Positions 1 to 9,381 are shown, numbered from the stretch's first letter. The stretch: DNA of 64,000 nt from JAABQG01 sp963726365 (GCA_963726365.1 CAVSCI010000003.1:557934-621933), one strand, 5' to 3'. A program made the numbers and translations. The notes: a model not told the origin generated them from the letters alone.

Positions 1-246
1 TCCGCTCTGGTCTCTCGAACTTTTCGCTGGGAGGGCTTTGGCGGTACAGAGGACCTGGCCAATCACCTTGTTGGTGCGACGCTGATGGGGGTGGGGGGCG
101 TAACCGCCATGGGATGCACCGTCGGGCAAGGCTTGAGTGGCGTCTCCACGTTGAGCGCCTCCAGTTTTGTCGCGGTCGCAGGCATCATGGTCGGTGCTGT
201 GACGGCTTTGAAGTTCCAGAGTTGGCGTCTGGAGAGGCTCAATTGA
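1..246 (+). CDS. YeeE/YedE family (sulfur-compound) transporter, 3' end
   Basis: The window opens inside this gene; 81 codons and a TGA remain. The visible part has the family's conserved C-terminal repeat, GGVTAMGCTVGQGLSG, with the Cys of the GC(T)-GQG motif, followed by a hydrophobic helix and a basic tail. YeeE/YedE proteins are inner-membrane channels for thiosulfate or related sulfur species. The stop codon overlaps the TTG start of tcdA (aaTTGA), so the two are probably translationally coupled. Family assignment is secure; the substrate is not visible from this fragment. Confidence 0.8.
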   Translation, partial: SALVSRTFRWEGFGGTEDLANHLVGATLMGVGGVTAMGCTVGQGLSGVSTLSASSFVAVAGIMVGAVTALKFQSWRLERLN

Positions 247-1040
247 CGCGCTTGCCGTCTGACGGGGCGGATCTGAAGCGTCGCTTTGGCGGCCTTGAGC
301 GCCTTTACGGTATCCCGGGAGCGGCGCGCATTCAGCAGTCACACGTGGTGGTGGTGGGCTTGGGGGGAGTAGGCTCCTGGGCCGCCGAGGCACTGGCCCG
401 TAGTGGTGTGGGCCATCTCACACTGATTGACCTCGACCACATCGCAGAGTCCAACATCAATCGCCAGGTCCATGCCCTCGCCACCACGGTCGGGCAGGCA
501 AAAGTCCAGGCCATGCGAGAGCGCATCGCGCTGATCCATCCCGGATGTCGCGTGACCTGCATCGAGGAGTTCGTCGATCCTTCGAACTGGCCGCAGTTGG
601 TTTGCGAACCACCGCACGCCGTGATCGATGCGTGCGACCAGATCGCGGCCAAGACCGCCCTTGCGGCGTGGGCAAGGCGCGTTCAAGCCGCGTTTATCAG
701 TGTGGGTGCGGCGGGCGGAAAGAGGCTGGCGCATAAAGTGGATATTGATGACCTCTCCAAGGTGACCCACGACCCGCTCCTGTCCCAAATGCGTTACCAG
801 TTGAGAAAGCACCACGGCGCGCCACGGGAGGGAAAAAGACTGGGAGTCCCGTGCGTTTTCAGCCGGGAGTCCGTGAGTGCGCCCGACCCATCCTGTGCGG
901 TCGATAGCGACGGTACCCTGAATTGCCACGGTTACGGCTCGGTGGTCAGTGTGACCGCAACCTTTGGTCTGTGCGCCGCCGGTTGGGTCGTTGATTTTCT
1001 TGCGCGGGGCGCCCAGGAATCGTCGAAAATCAAGCTATAA
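243..1040 (+). CDS. tcdA: tRNA threonylcarbamoyladenosine dehydratase
   Basis: E1-like/ThiF-fold enzyme that cyclises t6A37 to ct6A37 in ANN-decoding tRNAs, using ATP. Near the N-terminus the Rossmann motif GLGGVGSWAAEALARSG is followed by DLDHIAESNINRQ, the nucleotide and adenylate site of ThiF/MoeB relatives. I chose the TTG at 243 because GGAGAGG lies 7 bases upstream and it gives 265 residues, close to E. coli TcdA (268). The longer upstream ATG at 114 would add residues unrelated to the family inside the preceding gene. The TAA stop lies within the TATAAT box of the tRNA gene behind it. Confidence 0.9.
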   Translation: MTRLPSDGADLKRRFGGLERLYGIPGAARIQQSHVVVVGLGGVGSWAAEALARSGVGHLTLIDLDHIAESNINRQVHALATTVGQAKVQAMRERIALIHPGCRVTCIEEFVDPSNWPQLVCEPPHAVIDACDQIAAKTALAAWARRVQAAFISVGAAGGKRLAHKVDIDDLSKVTHDPLLSQMRYQLRKHHGAPREGKRLGVPCVFSRESVSAPDPSCAVDSDGTLNCHGYGSVVSVTATFGLCAAGWVVDFLARGAQESSKIKL

Positions 1041-1041
1041 T
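1036..1041 (+). promoter_or_regulatory. -10 box of the tRNA-Lys promoter
   Basis: A perfect TATAAT overlaps the tcdA stop codon and lies 48 bases upstream of the tRNA. No strong -35 is seen at the right distance, so the call rests on the -10 and position. Confidence 0.5.
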
Positions 1042-1089
1042 TAGAAGGCTGGGCTTCGTTGCAATCAACTGCGGCGAATTAGGCTCAAC

Positions 1090-1165
1090 GGGACGTTAGC
1101 TCAGTTGGTAGAGCAGCGGACTTTTAATCCGTTTGTCGTGGGTTCGACCCCCGCACGTCCCACCA
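1090..1165 (+). tRNA. tRNA-Lys (anticodon TTT)
   Basis: A 76-base cloverleaf with acceptor stem GGGACGT/ACGTCCC, D-loop AGCTCAGTTGGTAGAGC, anticodon loop ACTTTTAAT with TTT in the centre, T-loop GGTTCGACCC and an encoded CCA end. Lys is the expected identity for TTT. It stands alone, with its own -10 box upstream and an intrinsic terminator directly downstream. Confidence 0.97.
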
Positions 1166-1178
1166 AGTACAGTATGGA

Positions 1179-1211
1179 AACCCTGCTATCTAATCGGTAG
1201 CAGGGTTTTTT
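1179..1211 (+). terminator. Intrinsic terminator of tRNA-Lys
   Basis: Perfect 10-bp stem AACCCTGCTA/TAGCAGGGTT around a 9-base loop, running into six T residues. It starts 14 bases after the tRNA CCA end. Confidence 0.93.
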
Positions 1212-1526
1212 GTTGCGGCCCCTTGTAGGCAATCTGTAGGCAAATTGTCCAAATGCAGAGCGACCATTAAAAACCCAGTGGGTTAGGCTGGGTTTATCGC
1301 GCTGGAGGGAGGTCAAAAACAGCGCGAGAGCTCTCACTCAATGGATAGTATGCGCTCCTCTACCGAACACTTGATTGTGTTGAATCAACGCTCGAAAGAA
1401 AACCTGCACATGGCGGGATGCGGGCTGCAAGAGGATGGGCGATTCCGGCGATTTGAAAATGGCGGTCCCGTGGCTGGCGTACCGTGACCACATTTGCGAG
1501 ATGTAGGCATCAAGAACACGGGCCGC
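1212..1526. other. Intergenic region without a recognisable gene
   Basis: About 315 bases between the tRNA terminator and a transposase remnant. Two close copies of TGTAGGCAA are seen near 1227-1245, but there is no repeat of the tRNA 3' end and no integrase. A 102-codon minus-strand frame crosses the region but resembles nothing I know. It may be decayed mobile-element DNA. Confidence 0.4.
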
Positions 1527-1833
1527 GCAGTCGTTGCGCAATTTCTGGCTACCGTGCCGTTCGGACACTTCGAACACCCCGTGGCCAAGCAACAGGCCAA
1601 CCGCTGGACGCAGGGGGTTCGCCGCATGGAGCGACTTCATCTGCATGGCCTATGCGCAACTGACGCGGCGCGAAGGTTTGCGAGACCGCATCGACTGCCT
1701 TACCTCCCGAGGCTCCAGGCTGTATCAAGTGGGCCTGCGCCAGCGTGTGTCGCGCTCTACACTGGCCGAAGCCAAAGAGCGCCGCAATGCCGAACTGTTC
1801 GAGGCATTGAGCCAGCGACTGATCAGTCGTGCC
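1527..1833 (+). mobile_element. Truncated, frameshifted IS4-type transposase remnant
   Basis: One reading frame gives QFLATVPFGHFEHPVAK, like the N-terminus of IS4-family transposases of the DUF4372 type. A +1 shift near 1620 leads into ICMAYAQLTRREGLRD and then GLRQRVSRSTLAEA, the conserved block 'FAQLT-RESLRD...SRSTLA-AN' of the same family. The catalytic DDE domain is absent and similarity stops at about 1833, exactly where the convergent hynL gene ends. No terminal inverted repeats were found. The remnant cannot transpose but marks past IS activity beside the hydrogenase operon. Confidence 0.7.
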
Positions 1834-3615
<1,782 letters not shown>

Positions 3616-3627
3616 GATCTGGTTTCC

Positions 3628-4074
3628 TCAGCTCTGAAGGAAGGTTTCGAGAATCCGGTATTGCTCCCGGGCTTCTGTGTTCTCGGTGCCCAGGCCTTCC
3701 GCAACCGTCTGGCAGGTCCTCGCCAGACGTGCCTGCATTGCTGCTTCCCACGCAATGATTTCGCCCGGAACAGCGATTCGCACGCAGACTTCCGCCGCCT
3801 TGGCCACAAAGTGTCCGGCCTGCGCAGTCCATCCGGCGTCTCGCCCGCACTGGGCAAAGCTGTCCACCCGCGCGGCATGGGCCGCATGTGCAGCCATCAG
3901 CAACTCGGCTTCCGTGATGTCGGCCCTCCCGGCTGACTCCACGGCAGTCTTTACCCGCACGTCGTGCGAGAGGTCCAGCACCCGCCGGCAAAACGCGACG
4001 GCGATCTGGCGCTGCTGCTCAATGGGCAAACCCGCCAGCGCCATCTTGAATTCCTTGTCATGGGTGATCGACAT
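3628..4074 (-). CDS. Unrecognised 148-residue protein inside the hydrogenase operon
   Basis: I do not recognise this protein. It starts 5 bases after isp2 and ends 12 bases before hynL, so it is almost certainly co-transcribed and translated with them. The sequence is Ala-rich and probably all helical, with no signal peptide or membrane segment. Scattered Cys and His are present (FCRRVLDLSH, AAHAAHAARVD, QCGRDAGW, AEVCVRIA, ARTCQTV) but there is no classical CxxC cluster motif. By position it could be a HynL-specific assembly factor or an accessory subunit at the Isp2-HynL interface. This is inference from context only. The canonical Thiocapsa operon has no gene here. Confidence 0.8.
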   Translation of the reverse strand: MSITHDKEFKMALAGLPIEQQRQIAVAFCRRVLDLSHDVRVKTAVESAGRADITEAELLMAAHAAHAARVDSFAQCGRDAGWTAQAGHFVAKAAEVCVRIAVPGEIIAWEAAMQARLARTCQTVAEGLGTENTEAREQYRILETFLQS

Positions 4075-4079
4075 GGCAA

Positions 4080-5345
4080 CTAGGCTCCTTTTTCAACGAG
4101 ATGGTCAGCGACCATCTCGGTCAGGCCAACCACGGGCAGGTCCATCTGGTAGTGTTCCAGGCCCTCTTCCAGAACGATGCGGCAATTGGCGCAGGCTGTG
4201 ACCACGCGATCCGGCTTGACGGTCTCGAACTGGGACTTCTTGACTTTGAAAGCCTCCAGCCGCAGTTCCTCGCCTTCTTCGATGGCGGATGCGCCGCCGC
4301 CGCCGCCGCAGCACCAGTTCATGTAGCCGGCGTCCGGCATCTCGACAAAGTTCTTCGCGACCATTTTCATCAGATTGCGTTGCGGCTGGATGACGCCGCC
4401 ACGCCGTGCCAGTTGGCAGGGGTCATGGAAGGTCAGTCGGTCTTTCTCGAATCCTTCAGTCTTGAGCAGACCAAGCTCCTGAAACTCGCCCAGCACTTCG
4501 ACAATATGCTGGACCTTGAAGGTAAACGGGCGGCCTATCAGGTTGGCTCCTTCCCATCGGAGAGCGGTATAGGCGTGTCCGCACTCGGGGCTGATGACCG
4601 TCTTGACCTTGAGCTTTTCAGCACCTTCGACAATGCGCGAAACGATGACCCGGGCCAGATCCGAGTTGCCGATCTGCATGCCGGCGTTGGTGGCTTCAAA
4701 TGCGGTCGAGCACAGGGTCCAGGTCTTGCCGACATGCTGCATGATCTTCGCAATGGCACCGAGGTACTCGGGAAAGTTCATGATCTCCATCGAAGACAGC
4801 ATCACCAAGTACTCGGCGCCTTCCACATCCATCGGGATAGGGATACCGAAATCTTTCTCCACATGCTTCATCTGCGCCTTGACGGCGGGTAGCTTCACAC
4901 CCATCGGGCTGCCGATGGTGATCGTGCGGTTGGCCGCGCCCTTGATGCCTTCGGGCGCATTGCCAGAGGCGGACATGCCCTCGCGGAACTTGCGCACCAT
5001 GTAGACGATGTCATTGCCGACCGGGCACACGGCCGAGCAGCGACCGCACAGGGTGCAGGAGTTGTAGACCAGTTCCTGCCATTCGCCGAGTTCGGCGTCG
5101 GTGACCGGTCTGGACAGCCCCAACGCCTTCTTCATCCGACCCAGCAGCGTGTATTCCTGCTCGTAGAGGCGCCGCATGGGCTCCAGCTTGTGGATCGGCG
5201 TGTACTTGGGATTTCCGGTTTCGGTGTAGAACAGGCAGGCTTCAGCGCAAAGGCCACAGTGCACGCAACTGTTGAAGTAGCTGGCGATGGGTGCATCGAT
5301 GACTTCCTTCAGGACGCGCACGCCCTTTTCAAGTGAGGCGCTCAT
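4080..5345 (-). CDS. isp2: Isp2, HdrD/DsrK-like iron-sulfur protein
   Basis: Cytoplasmic electron-transfer partner of the hydrogenase. Two 4Fe-4S motifs of ferredoxin type lie in the N-terminal third, CVHCGLCAEAC and CTLCGRCSAVCPVG. They are followed by CCG-type cysteines of the heterodisulfide-reductase family, including PECGHAY and CCGGGGGAS...CANCRIVL, which in HdrB/HdrD bind an unusual Fe-S cluster. Length 421. The ATG overlaps the isp1 stop (ATGA). With Isp1 it resembles DsrM/DsrK or HdrE/HdrD pairs, so electrons may pass between HynSL, a membrane haem b and a thiol or disulfide partner; the direction is not known. Confidence 0.93.
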   Translation of the reverse strand: MSASLEKGVRVLKEVIDAPIASYFNSCVHCGLCAEACLFYTETGNPKYTPIHKLEPMRRLYEQEYTLLGRMKKALGLSRPVTDAELGEWQELVYNSCTLCGRCSAVCPVGNDIVYMVRKFREGMSASGNAPEGIKGAANRTITIGSPMGVKLPAVKAQMKHVEKDFGIPIPMDVEGAEYLVMLSSMEIMNFPEYLGAIAKIMQHVGKTWTLCSTAFEATNAGMQIGNSDLARVIVSRIVEGAEKLKVKTVISPECGHAYTALRWEGANLIGRPFTFKVQHIVEVLGEFQELGLLKTEGFEKDRLTFHDPCQLARRGGVIQPQRNLMKMVAKNFVEMPDAGYMNWCCGGGGGASAIEEGEELRLEAFKVKKSQFETVKPDRVVTACANCRIVLEEGLEHYQMDLPVVGLTEMVADHLVEKGA

Positions 5346-6001
5346 ACGGCAACTCCTTTGTGACCGTTGACGGTGCCATTGAACCAGCGTGATCCGAACA
5401 CCGTGAAGGCGTGGAACAACTTTGTAAACGGCAGAAAAATCAGCAGCAATTCCACGCAGAGAATGTGCAAGGCCAACATGGTGGTGTAGGGCAGCAGAAG
5501 ATGCCGCACGGCCAGCCAGCCGGTCAGTAGCGGCAGGAAAGTCAGCGTCCAGGTGAACCAGTCTTCAAAGGTGGAGAGAAAGCGCTTCACCGGATTCATG
5601 ATGCGATCTGCCAGCAGCACCAGCATGGCGACGAGGGTCACGATGGTGATGAGGTCGATGAATTGCGAGGGCAGGGCCGGCCAGGACACGCCGATCAGGC
5701 TCTGGATCAGTTTGATATGCGGCGCAAACAGCAACACGACGATGGCCAGGCCGATATGAAAAACGCCACCCGCAATGTAGGTGACAGGTGCCTTCTTCAG
5801 CATGCCCTCGGCGGGCAGGGTACGCCGAAGAATGGTTCGCAATCCGGATGCGCCTGGCGCTGCACGCGGGGCCGAGAGGTCCTTCTTGCGTCCGAGGCTG
5901 TAGATCTCGAACAAACGCCACAACACGCCCAGCACGAAAATTCCCACGGCAAGGTTAAGACCGGGTCCCCGGACCCAGGTCAGCATTTGCATCTCATTCA
6001 T
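5342..6001 (-). CDS. isp1: Isp1, NarI-like membrane cytochrome b subunit
   Basis: 219-residue integral membrane protein with about five hydrophobic segments, the first close to the N-terminus (VGIFVLGVLWRLFEIY). It belongs to the NarI/DsrM gamma-subunit type, with His residues in or near helices (GVFHIGLAIVV, AVRHLLLPY, MLALHILCVELL, FTKLFHAFTVF) as candidate haem b ligands. I chose the ATG at 6001, which has GGAG 8 bases upstream and reads MNEMQMLTW; an ATG at 6007 would add two residues. It links the periplasmic HynSL dimer to Isp2 and probably to the quinone pool. Gene order with isp2 is diagnostic of Isp-type hydrogenases. Confidence 0.92.
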   Translation of the reverse strand: MNEMQMLTWVRGPGLNLAVGIFVLGVLWRLFEIYSLGRKKDLSAPRAAPGASGLRTILRRTLPAEGMLKKAPVTYIAGGVFHIGLAIVVLLFAPHIKLIQSLIGVSWPALPSQFIDLITIVTLVAMLVLLADRIMNPVKRFLSTFEDWFTWTLTFLPLLTGWLAVRHLLLPYTTMLALHILCVELLLIFLPFTKLFHAFTVFGSRWFNGTVNGHKGVAV

Positions 6002-6003
6002 GA

Positions 6004-7095
6004 TCATTTCTCCAGATCGGCCAGTGTGGTCGTCTCGTGGCCCGCCTTGGCGGCGCTCTTCTTGGCCCGGTTCAGGAAGCTCACGACAGCGCCTGTTGCC
6101 ACGCCAGCGGCCGCAGCGGCGCCGACCCATTGCATGGGCCTTGCCGGCATGGAAAGCGCCCGGTAGAAGCCGCCCGCATCCCAGAAATCAGGTTCCGAGC
6201 AGCCCAGGCAACCATGCCCGGACTCTACTGGCCACGACGTGCCTGCGTTCCACTTGGTTGTGGCACAGGAGTTGTAGGTCACCGGCCCCTTGCAGCCCAG
6301 CTCGAACAGGCACCAGCCATTGCGCGCGCCTTCGTCATCGAAGGTTTTTGCAAACTTGCCCTGGTCGTAGAACGGGCGACGGTAGCAGCGATCGTGGATG
6401 GTTTCGCCATAGAAGGCCTTGGGCCGACCCTTGTCGTCGAGTTCGGGCAGACTGCCAAAGGTGATGAAATGGGCCAGCACACCGGTCATGACCACCGGGA
6501 TGGGCGGGCAGCCGGGAACATTGACGATGGGCCTGTCCTTGATGATGTCTGAAACGGACACCGCGCCAGTGGGATTCGGATTGGCATTGGGAAGACCCCC
6601 AAACGCGGCGCAGGAACCCATGGCAACGATCGCCGCAGCGCCCCTGGAGGCTTCCTTCAGCAGTTCCAGGTTGGTCCTGCCGGCGATGCAGGAGTAGGCA
6701 CCATCCAGCCCCAATGGGATGGAGCCATCAACGATCAGCAGGTATTTGCCGTGGTTCTCTTTCATCGCGGCGTGCAGGGCTTCCTCGGCCTGGAATCCCG
6801 CAGCGGCCATCAGCGTCTCCTGATAGTCCAGCGAAACCATGTCGAAAATCATCCCTTCGATGGTGGGCGAGTGCGATCGCGTGATCGACTCGGTGCAGCC
6901 GGTGCATTCCTGGAACGGCAGCCAGATGACCGAGGGGCGCCTGGTGGCGGCCTGTGCCGCGGCAAGTGCAGATGCCATGGCGCGTCCGGCAAAGGGCGGA
7001 AGCGCCATCATGGACGCCAGCGTGGCACAGTATCTGGAGAATGTGCGACGACTCACGCCGTGCCGTGCGAGTGTTTCGATCAATGGACCTTGCAT
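6004..7095 (-). CDS. hynS: [NiFe]-hydrogenase small subunit with Tat signal
   Basis: Electron-transfer subunit with three Fe-S clusters. The N-terminus carries a Tat signal (SRRTFSRYC) and hydrophobic stretch, so the dimer is exported folded. Cluster ligands are visible: proximal ECTGCTES, GSCAAFGG and VPGCPP; distal and medial HDRCYRRPF, GWCLFELGCKGP and TYNSC, plus GHGCLGCSEPDFWD. The first proximal motif has Gly, not the extra Cys of oxygen-tolerant enzymes, so this is predicted to be a standard, oxygen-sensitive type. A C-terminal hydrophobic helix (MQWVGAAAAAGVATGAVV) anchors it in the membrane. Length 363. Confidence 0.96.
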   Translation of the reverse strand: MQGPLIETLARHGVSRRTFSRYCATLASMMALPPFAGRAMASALAAAQAATRRPSVIWLPFQECTGCTESITRSHSPTIEGMIFDMVSLDYQETLMAAAGFQAEEALHAAMKENHGKYLLIVDGSIPLGLDGAYSCIAGRTNLELLKEASRGAAAIVAMGSCAAFGGLPNANPNPTGAVSVSDIIKDRPIVNVPGCPPIPVVMTGVLAHFITFGSLPELDDKGRPKAFYGETIHDRCYRRPFYDQGKFAKTFDDEGARNGWCLFELGCKGPVTYNSCATTKWNAGTSWPVESGHGCLGCSEPDFWDAGGFYRALSMPARPMQWVGAAAAAGVATGAVVSFLNRAKKSAAKAGHETTTLADLEK

Positions 7096-7141
7096 GTTGT
7101 TTCACCTTCCGATCCGTCACACATTGAAGTAAAAGAACGCC

Positions 7142-7561
7142 TCAACTCAAATCTGAAATCAGCAGATCAAACCGATCCAGTCCCGCCGCAACGTCGTCAA
7201 TGGGCGCCTTCGCCAACTCGGGCACCACCGCGACTTCGATGAATGCGGACGCCACCCCGCCTTGCGCGTTATGGTGCGTGACCCACCAGACGCCCGGGTA
7301 GCTGGTTTCGTTCAGGCTGGATTCACCTTCGGCGTCAAGGGTGATTCGGACTTCCCCGGCGCCCAGGCGCTCGTGCAGCCAGGCAAGGTCGGCCGCGCTC
7401 AGCGGCATGGCCAGCAAATCAATGGTGGACGCCTCGCCAGCGTCAACCAGCAGGCGCACTTTTTCCGCAATTTCCCTCAACACGACACCGGCATTGCCGG
7501 TCAGCGCCGCATGGGGACCGGGGGCAGAAACAGCGACAACGGGAATGGCGTCAAGCTTCAT
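7142..7561 (-). CDS. HupH/HyaF-like hydrogenase expression/formation protein (short form)
   Basis: 139-residue protein related to HupH/HyaF, which assist Fe-S insertion or assembly of the hydrogenase small subunit. The recognisable part is GAGEVRITLDAEG followed by ETSYPGVWWV, matching the 'GEV...ETxxPGVWRV' signature of the HupH C-terminal domain. Typical HupH proteins are about twice as long with two such domains, so this is a one-domain form. The start at 7561 lies 11 bases inside the end of the upstream protease gene, consistent with coupling. It sits between hynD and hynS, so a role on HynS is plausible. Confidence 0.8.
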   Translation of the reverse strand: MKLDAIPVVAVSAPGPHAALTGNAGVVLREIAEKVRLLVDAGEASTIDLLAMPLSAADLAWLHERLGAGEVRITLDAEGESSLNETSYPGVWWVTHHNAQGGVASAFIEVAVVPELAKAPIDDVAAGLDRFDLLISDLS

Positions 7562-8024
7562 GCTGCCAAGCACCCACAAGATCAAAAATCGCAGCGGTAA
7601 CCGCAGGGATGGCCGCCGCTACGACAGGCGTTGGCAATTCGCCCCAGTCCATGACTTGTGGCTGGATGGCCACCATGGCGCGCTTACTGGGCCAATGACC
7701 TGCCAACATGGCAATGGCGCGCAGGTCGGTCAGCCCGACTTCATGCACCGTGGACTTGCGATTTCCCAGCAGGAAGGTATCCACCGCCTCGCCCTCGATC
7801 AGGCGCCACGTGCCCGCTGGCGAATTGATGTTGGCGGCGTCGACAACAACAAGGGCATCGGCATCCTGAATGGGGCCGGCCAAGGTGAATGACAGGGTGC
7901 CGCCATCCAGGAGTTCAACATTTTCCGGCAGCGCGGGGCCCGCACGGAGTGCCTCAAGCACATGAATGCCCACACCTTCGTCCGTCAGGAGTATGTTTCC
8001 AATGCCGAGCACCAGGATTTTCAT
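7551..8024 (-). CDS. hynD: Hydrogenase maturation endopeptidase (HyaD/HupD/HynD family)
   Basis: Nickel-dependent protease that removes the C-terminal extension of the large subunit after Ni insertion. It has the family N-terminal motif GIGNILLTDEGVG, whose Glu is a metal ligand, then VVVDAANI with the second acidic ligand, and HEVGLTDL with the His ligand. 157 residues is the normal length. It is the first gene of the minus-strand hydrogenase operon, 58 bases downstream of an FNR box. The target is presumably HynL, which ends with a 15-residue tail after DPCIACAVH. Confidence 0.93.
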   Translation of the reverse strand: MKILVLGIGNILLTDEGVGIHVLEALRAGPALPENVELLDGGTLSFTLAGPIQDADALVVVDAANINSPAGTWRLIEGEAVDTFLLGNRKSTVHEVGLTDLRAIAMLAGHWPSKRAMVAIQPQVMDWGELPTPVVAAAIPAVTAAIFDLVGAWQHEA

Positions 8025-8054
8025 GGTGAGCCAGTTTAGACTTAAGCAATTGCG

Positions 8055-8062
8055 AATGTATA
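8055..8062 (-). promoter_or_regulatory. Candidate -10 of the hydrogenase operon
   Basis: Read on the minus strand this is TATACATT. Taking TACATT as the hexamer puts the start near 8048 and the FNR box centre about 40-41 bases upstream, the classical class II activator position. Confidence 0.55.
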
Positions 8063-8081
8063 GGCGTCACCTTTTGATTCT

Positions 8082-8095
8082 TTGATCCAGATCAA
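8082..8095. promoter_or_regulatory. FNR/ANR binding site between hynD and hypC
   Basis: TTGATCCAGATCAA is a perfect match to the FNR consensus TTGAT-N4-ATCAA. It lies in the 145-base divergent region. Its centre is about -40 from the predicted hydrogenase start and about -58 from a predicted hypC start (TATAAA at 8135-8140), close to the class II and class I positions. One site may activate both directions under low oxygen. The Thiocapsa hyn operon is known to be FNR-controlled. Confidence 0.85.
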
Positions 8096-8133
8096 AGCCG
8101 GCTCGGACGAGCGAAGTTGCACCCGCGACGAGG

Positions 8134-8140
8134 TTATAAA
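8134..8140 (+). promoter_or_regulatory. Candidate -10 of hypC
   Basis: TTATAAA, about 30 bases upstream of the hypC ATG. It is the only AT-rich hexamer suitably placed downstream of the FNR box on this strand. Confidence 0.4.
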
Positions 8141-8169
8141 GCTGCTGAACTCCAAGGAATTGACCAGCC

Positions 8170-8418
8170 ATGTGCCTCGCGATACCCATGCAAATCACCG
8201 CGATCGACGGACTCTCCGCCCGTTGCGAGGCACGCGGAGTTTGCCGTGACATATCGGTATTCATGATCCGGGACGAAATCCCGAAGGTGGGTGACCATGT
8301 AATGGTCAGCGCCGGGCAGGCTGTCCGAAAGGTCAGCGAAGAGGATGCGCGACTTTCGTGGGAACTTTACGATCAGATCCTGGCGGAAATGCCGGAGCCG
8401 TCGTTTCATCCCCGCTAG
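8170..8418 (+). CDS. hypC: HypC/HybG/HupF family hydrogenase assembly chaperone
   Basis: 82-residue chaperone that carries the Fe(CN)2CO moiety with HypD and delivers it to the large-subunit precursor. The start MCLAIPMQI is the family hallmark: the N-terminal Cys, exposed after Met removal, binds iron. The central GVCRDISVF and VGDHVMVSAGQAV match the OB-fold core of HypC. AAGGA lies 11 bases upstream of the ATG. It is transcribed away from the hydrogenase operon from the shared FNR region. No hypA, B, D, E or F is in the window, so this may be a HynL-dedicated chaperone using a hyp set encoded elsewhere. Confidence 0.92.
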   Translation: MCLAIPMQITAIDGLSARCEARGVCRDISVFMIRDEIPKVGDHVMVSAGQAVRKVSEEDARLSWELYDQILAEMPEPSFHPR

Positions 8419-8525
8419 GGGATTGGGCGACCTTGAGCGGTGCAACCCAACTTCATTCGTGCCATTGGCGCGTACCGACCTGATCCTGTCTCTGCTTTCC
8501 GCAAAGCTGAGACGCTTCAGTCGGG

Positions 8526-9038
8526 CTATTCGACATCCTCACTGATCGGGTGGTATGGAAGGCGCAGTTCTGCCTTCAGGGCGACGCGAACGCAGTCCTT
8601 CATATGTTCTTCGCCGATATAGCGGATGGCTGAGTAGCCAACCATAGCGGACACAAGCTGGCCGGCCATCGGCACGTAGCGTGCCGCCTGGCCCGCGGTA
8701 AGTCGCAGGCCGACCGCCTTCGCTGCCTTGATCACCAGGTCACGGGTGATGAACTTGCCGATCAGCACCGTGCCAACGAGCGCCACAGCCTTCTGAACTC
8801 GCTCGCGTTCGTGCGGCGTCAGCCGGTCCAGCTGATCGGGCATGAGGCCAAATTCCGCGTTGATTTTCGGGATGATCCTGGACAACAAGGCCGCGTCAAC
8901 GGCCCAGTCGAGCCCGGGGATCGGCATGGCACCGGCCGCGGCAGCGACCAGCGCACGGCGGTGAAGAATCTTTCGGCCACGCCGGACGGCAGCCGTGAGG
9001 CCGGCGTGGCCGGACGCCAGTTCGAGAGCGGTCGGCAT
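8526..9038 (-). CDS. Conserved helical protein (DUF697/YcjF-like)
   Basis: 170 residues with an unannotated but recognisable pattern: a basic N-terminus (RRGRKILHRR) followed by hydrophobic Ala/Gly-rich helices with AMPIPGLDWAVDAALL, then a second helix pair (VALVGTVLIGKF and YVPMAGQLVSAMVGYSAI). The PxPGxD...D motif is typical of the DUF697/YcjF membrane-associated group. The function is unknown. It stands alone, 107 bases from hypC and 10 bases from the next gene upstream, with which it could be co-transcribed. Confidence 0.75.
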   Translation of the reverse strand: MPTALELASGHAGLTAAVRRGRKILHRRALVAAAAGAMPIPGLDWAVDAALLSRIIPKINAEFGLMPDQLDRLTPHERERVQKAVALVGTVLIGKFITRDLVIKAAKAVGLRLTAGQAARYVPMAGQLVSAMVGYSAIRYIGEEHMKDCVRVALKAELRLPYHPISEDVE

Positions 9039-9048
9039 GGTGTCGAGT

Positions 9049-9303
9049 TCAGGCCGACTTGCCCTTGATCAGTCCGTAGACGAACAACAGCACGACAGAG
9101 CCGATCACCGCTGCGATGAAGCCGGCGGCATCGCCTTGCCGATACAAGCCCAGGGCCGCGCCCGCATAGCTCGCCAGGAACGAGCCGCCAACGCCGAGAA
9201 CTGCAGTCATGATCCAGCCAAGCTTGTCGTCGCCGGGCTTCACCGCGCGGGCTATCAAGCCCACGATGAGACCGACGAAAATGGTTCCGAGAATGGACAT
9301 CAT
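9049..9303 (-). CDS. GlsB/YeaQ/YmgE family stress-response membrane protein
   Basis: 84-residue inner-membrane protein with three Gly-rich hydrophobic segments: GTIFVGLIVGLIARA, GWIMTAVLGVGGSFLAS and AAVIGSVVLLFVYGL. The first segment, followed by KPGDDKLGW, is the family signature (PF04226, 'transglycosylase-associated protein'). Members are induced by stress, but their molecular role is not established. It is followed 10 bases later by the DUF697-like gene. Confidence 0.9.
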   Translation of the reverse strand: MMSILGTIFVGLIVGLIARAVKPGDDKLGWIMTAVLGVGGSFLASYAGAALGLYRQGDAAGFIAAVIGSVVLLFVYGLIKGKSA

Positions 9304-9381
9304 GGCGCTACCTGTCGAAGTGAATGAAGTCTTGACTTTACCCCGATGGCGCCTGTGGGATCGTCATGGGCACACTGTCGT

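Noticed and set aside
1090..1260. Genomic-island attachment site at tRNA-Lys
   Set aside because: No repeat of the tRNA 3' end was found elsewhere in the window and no integrase is present.
1101..1337. Minus-strand frame ending VGRAGVEPTTNGLKVRCSTN
   Set aside because: It is the antisense of the tRNA-Lys gene and its terminator, a well-known false gene call.
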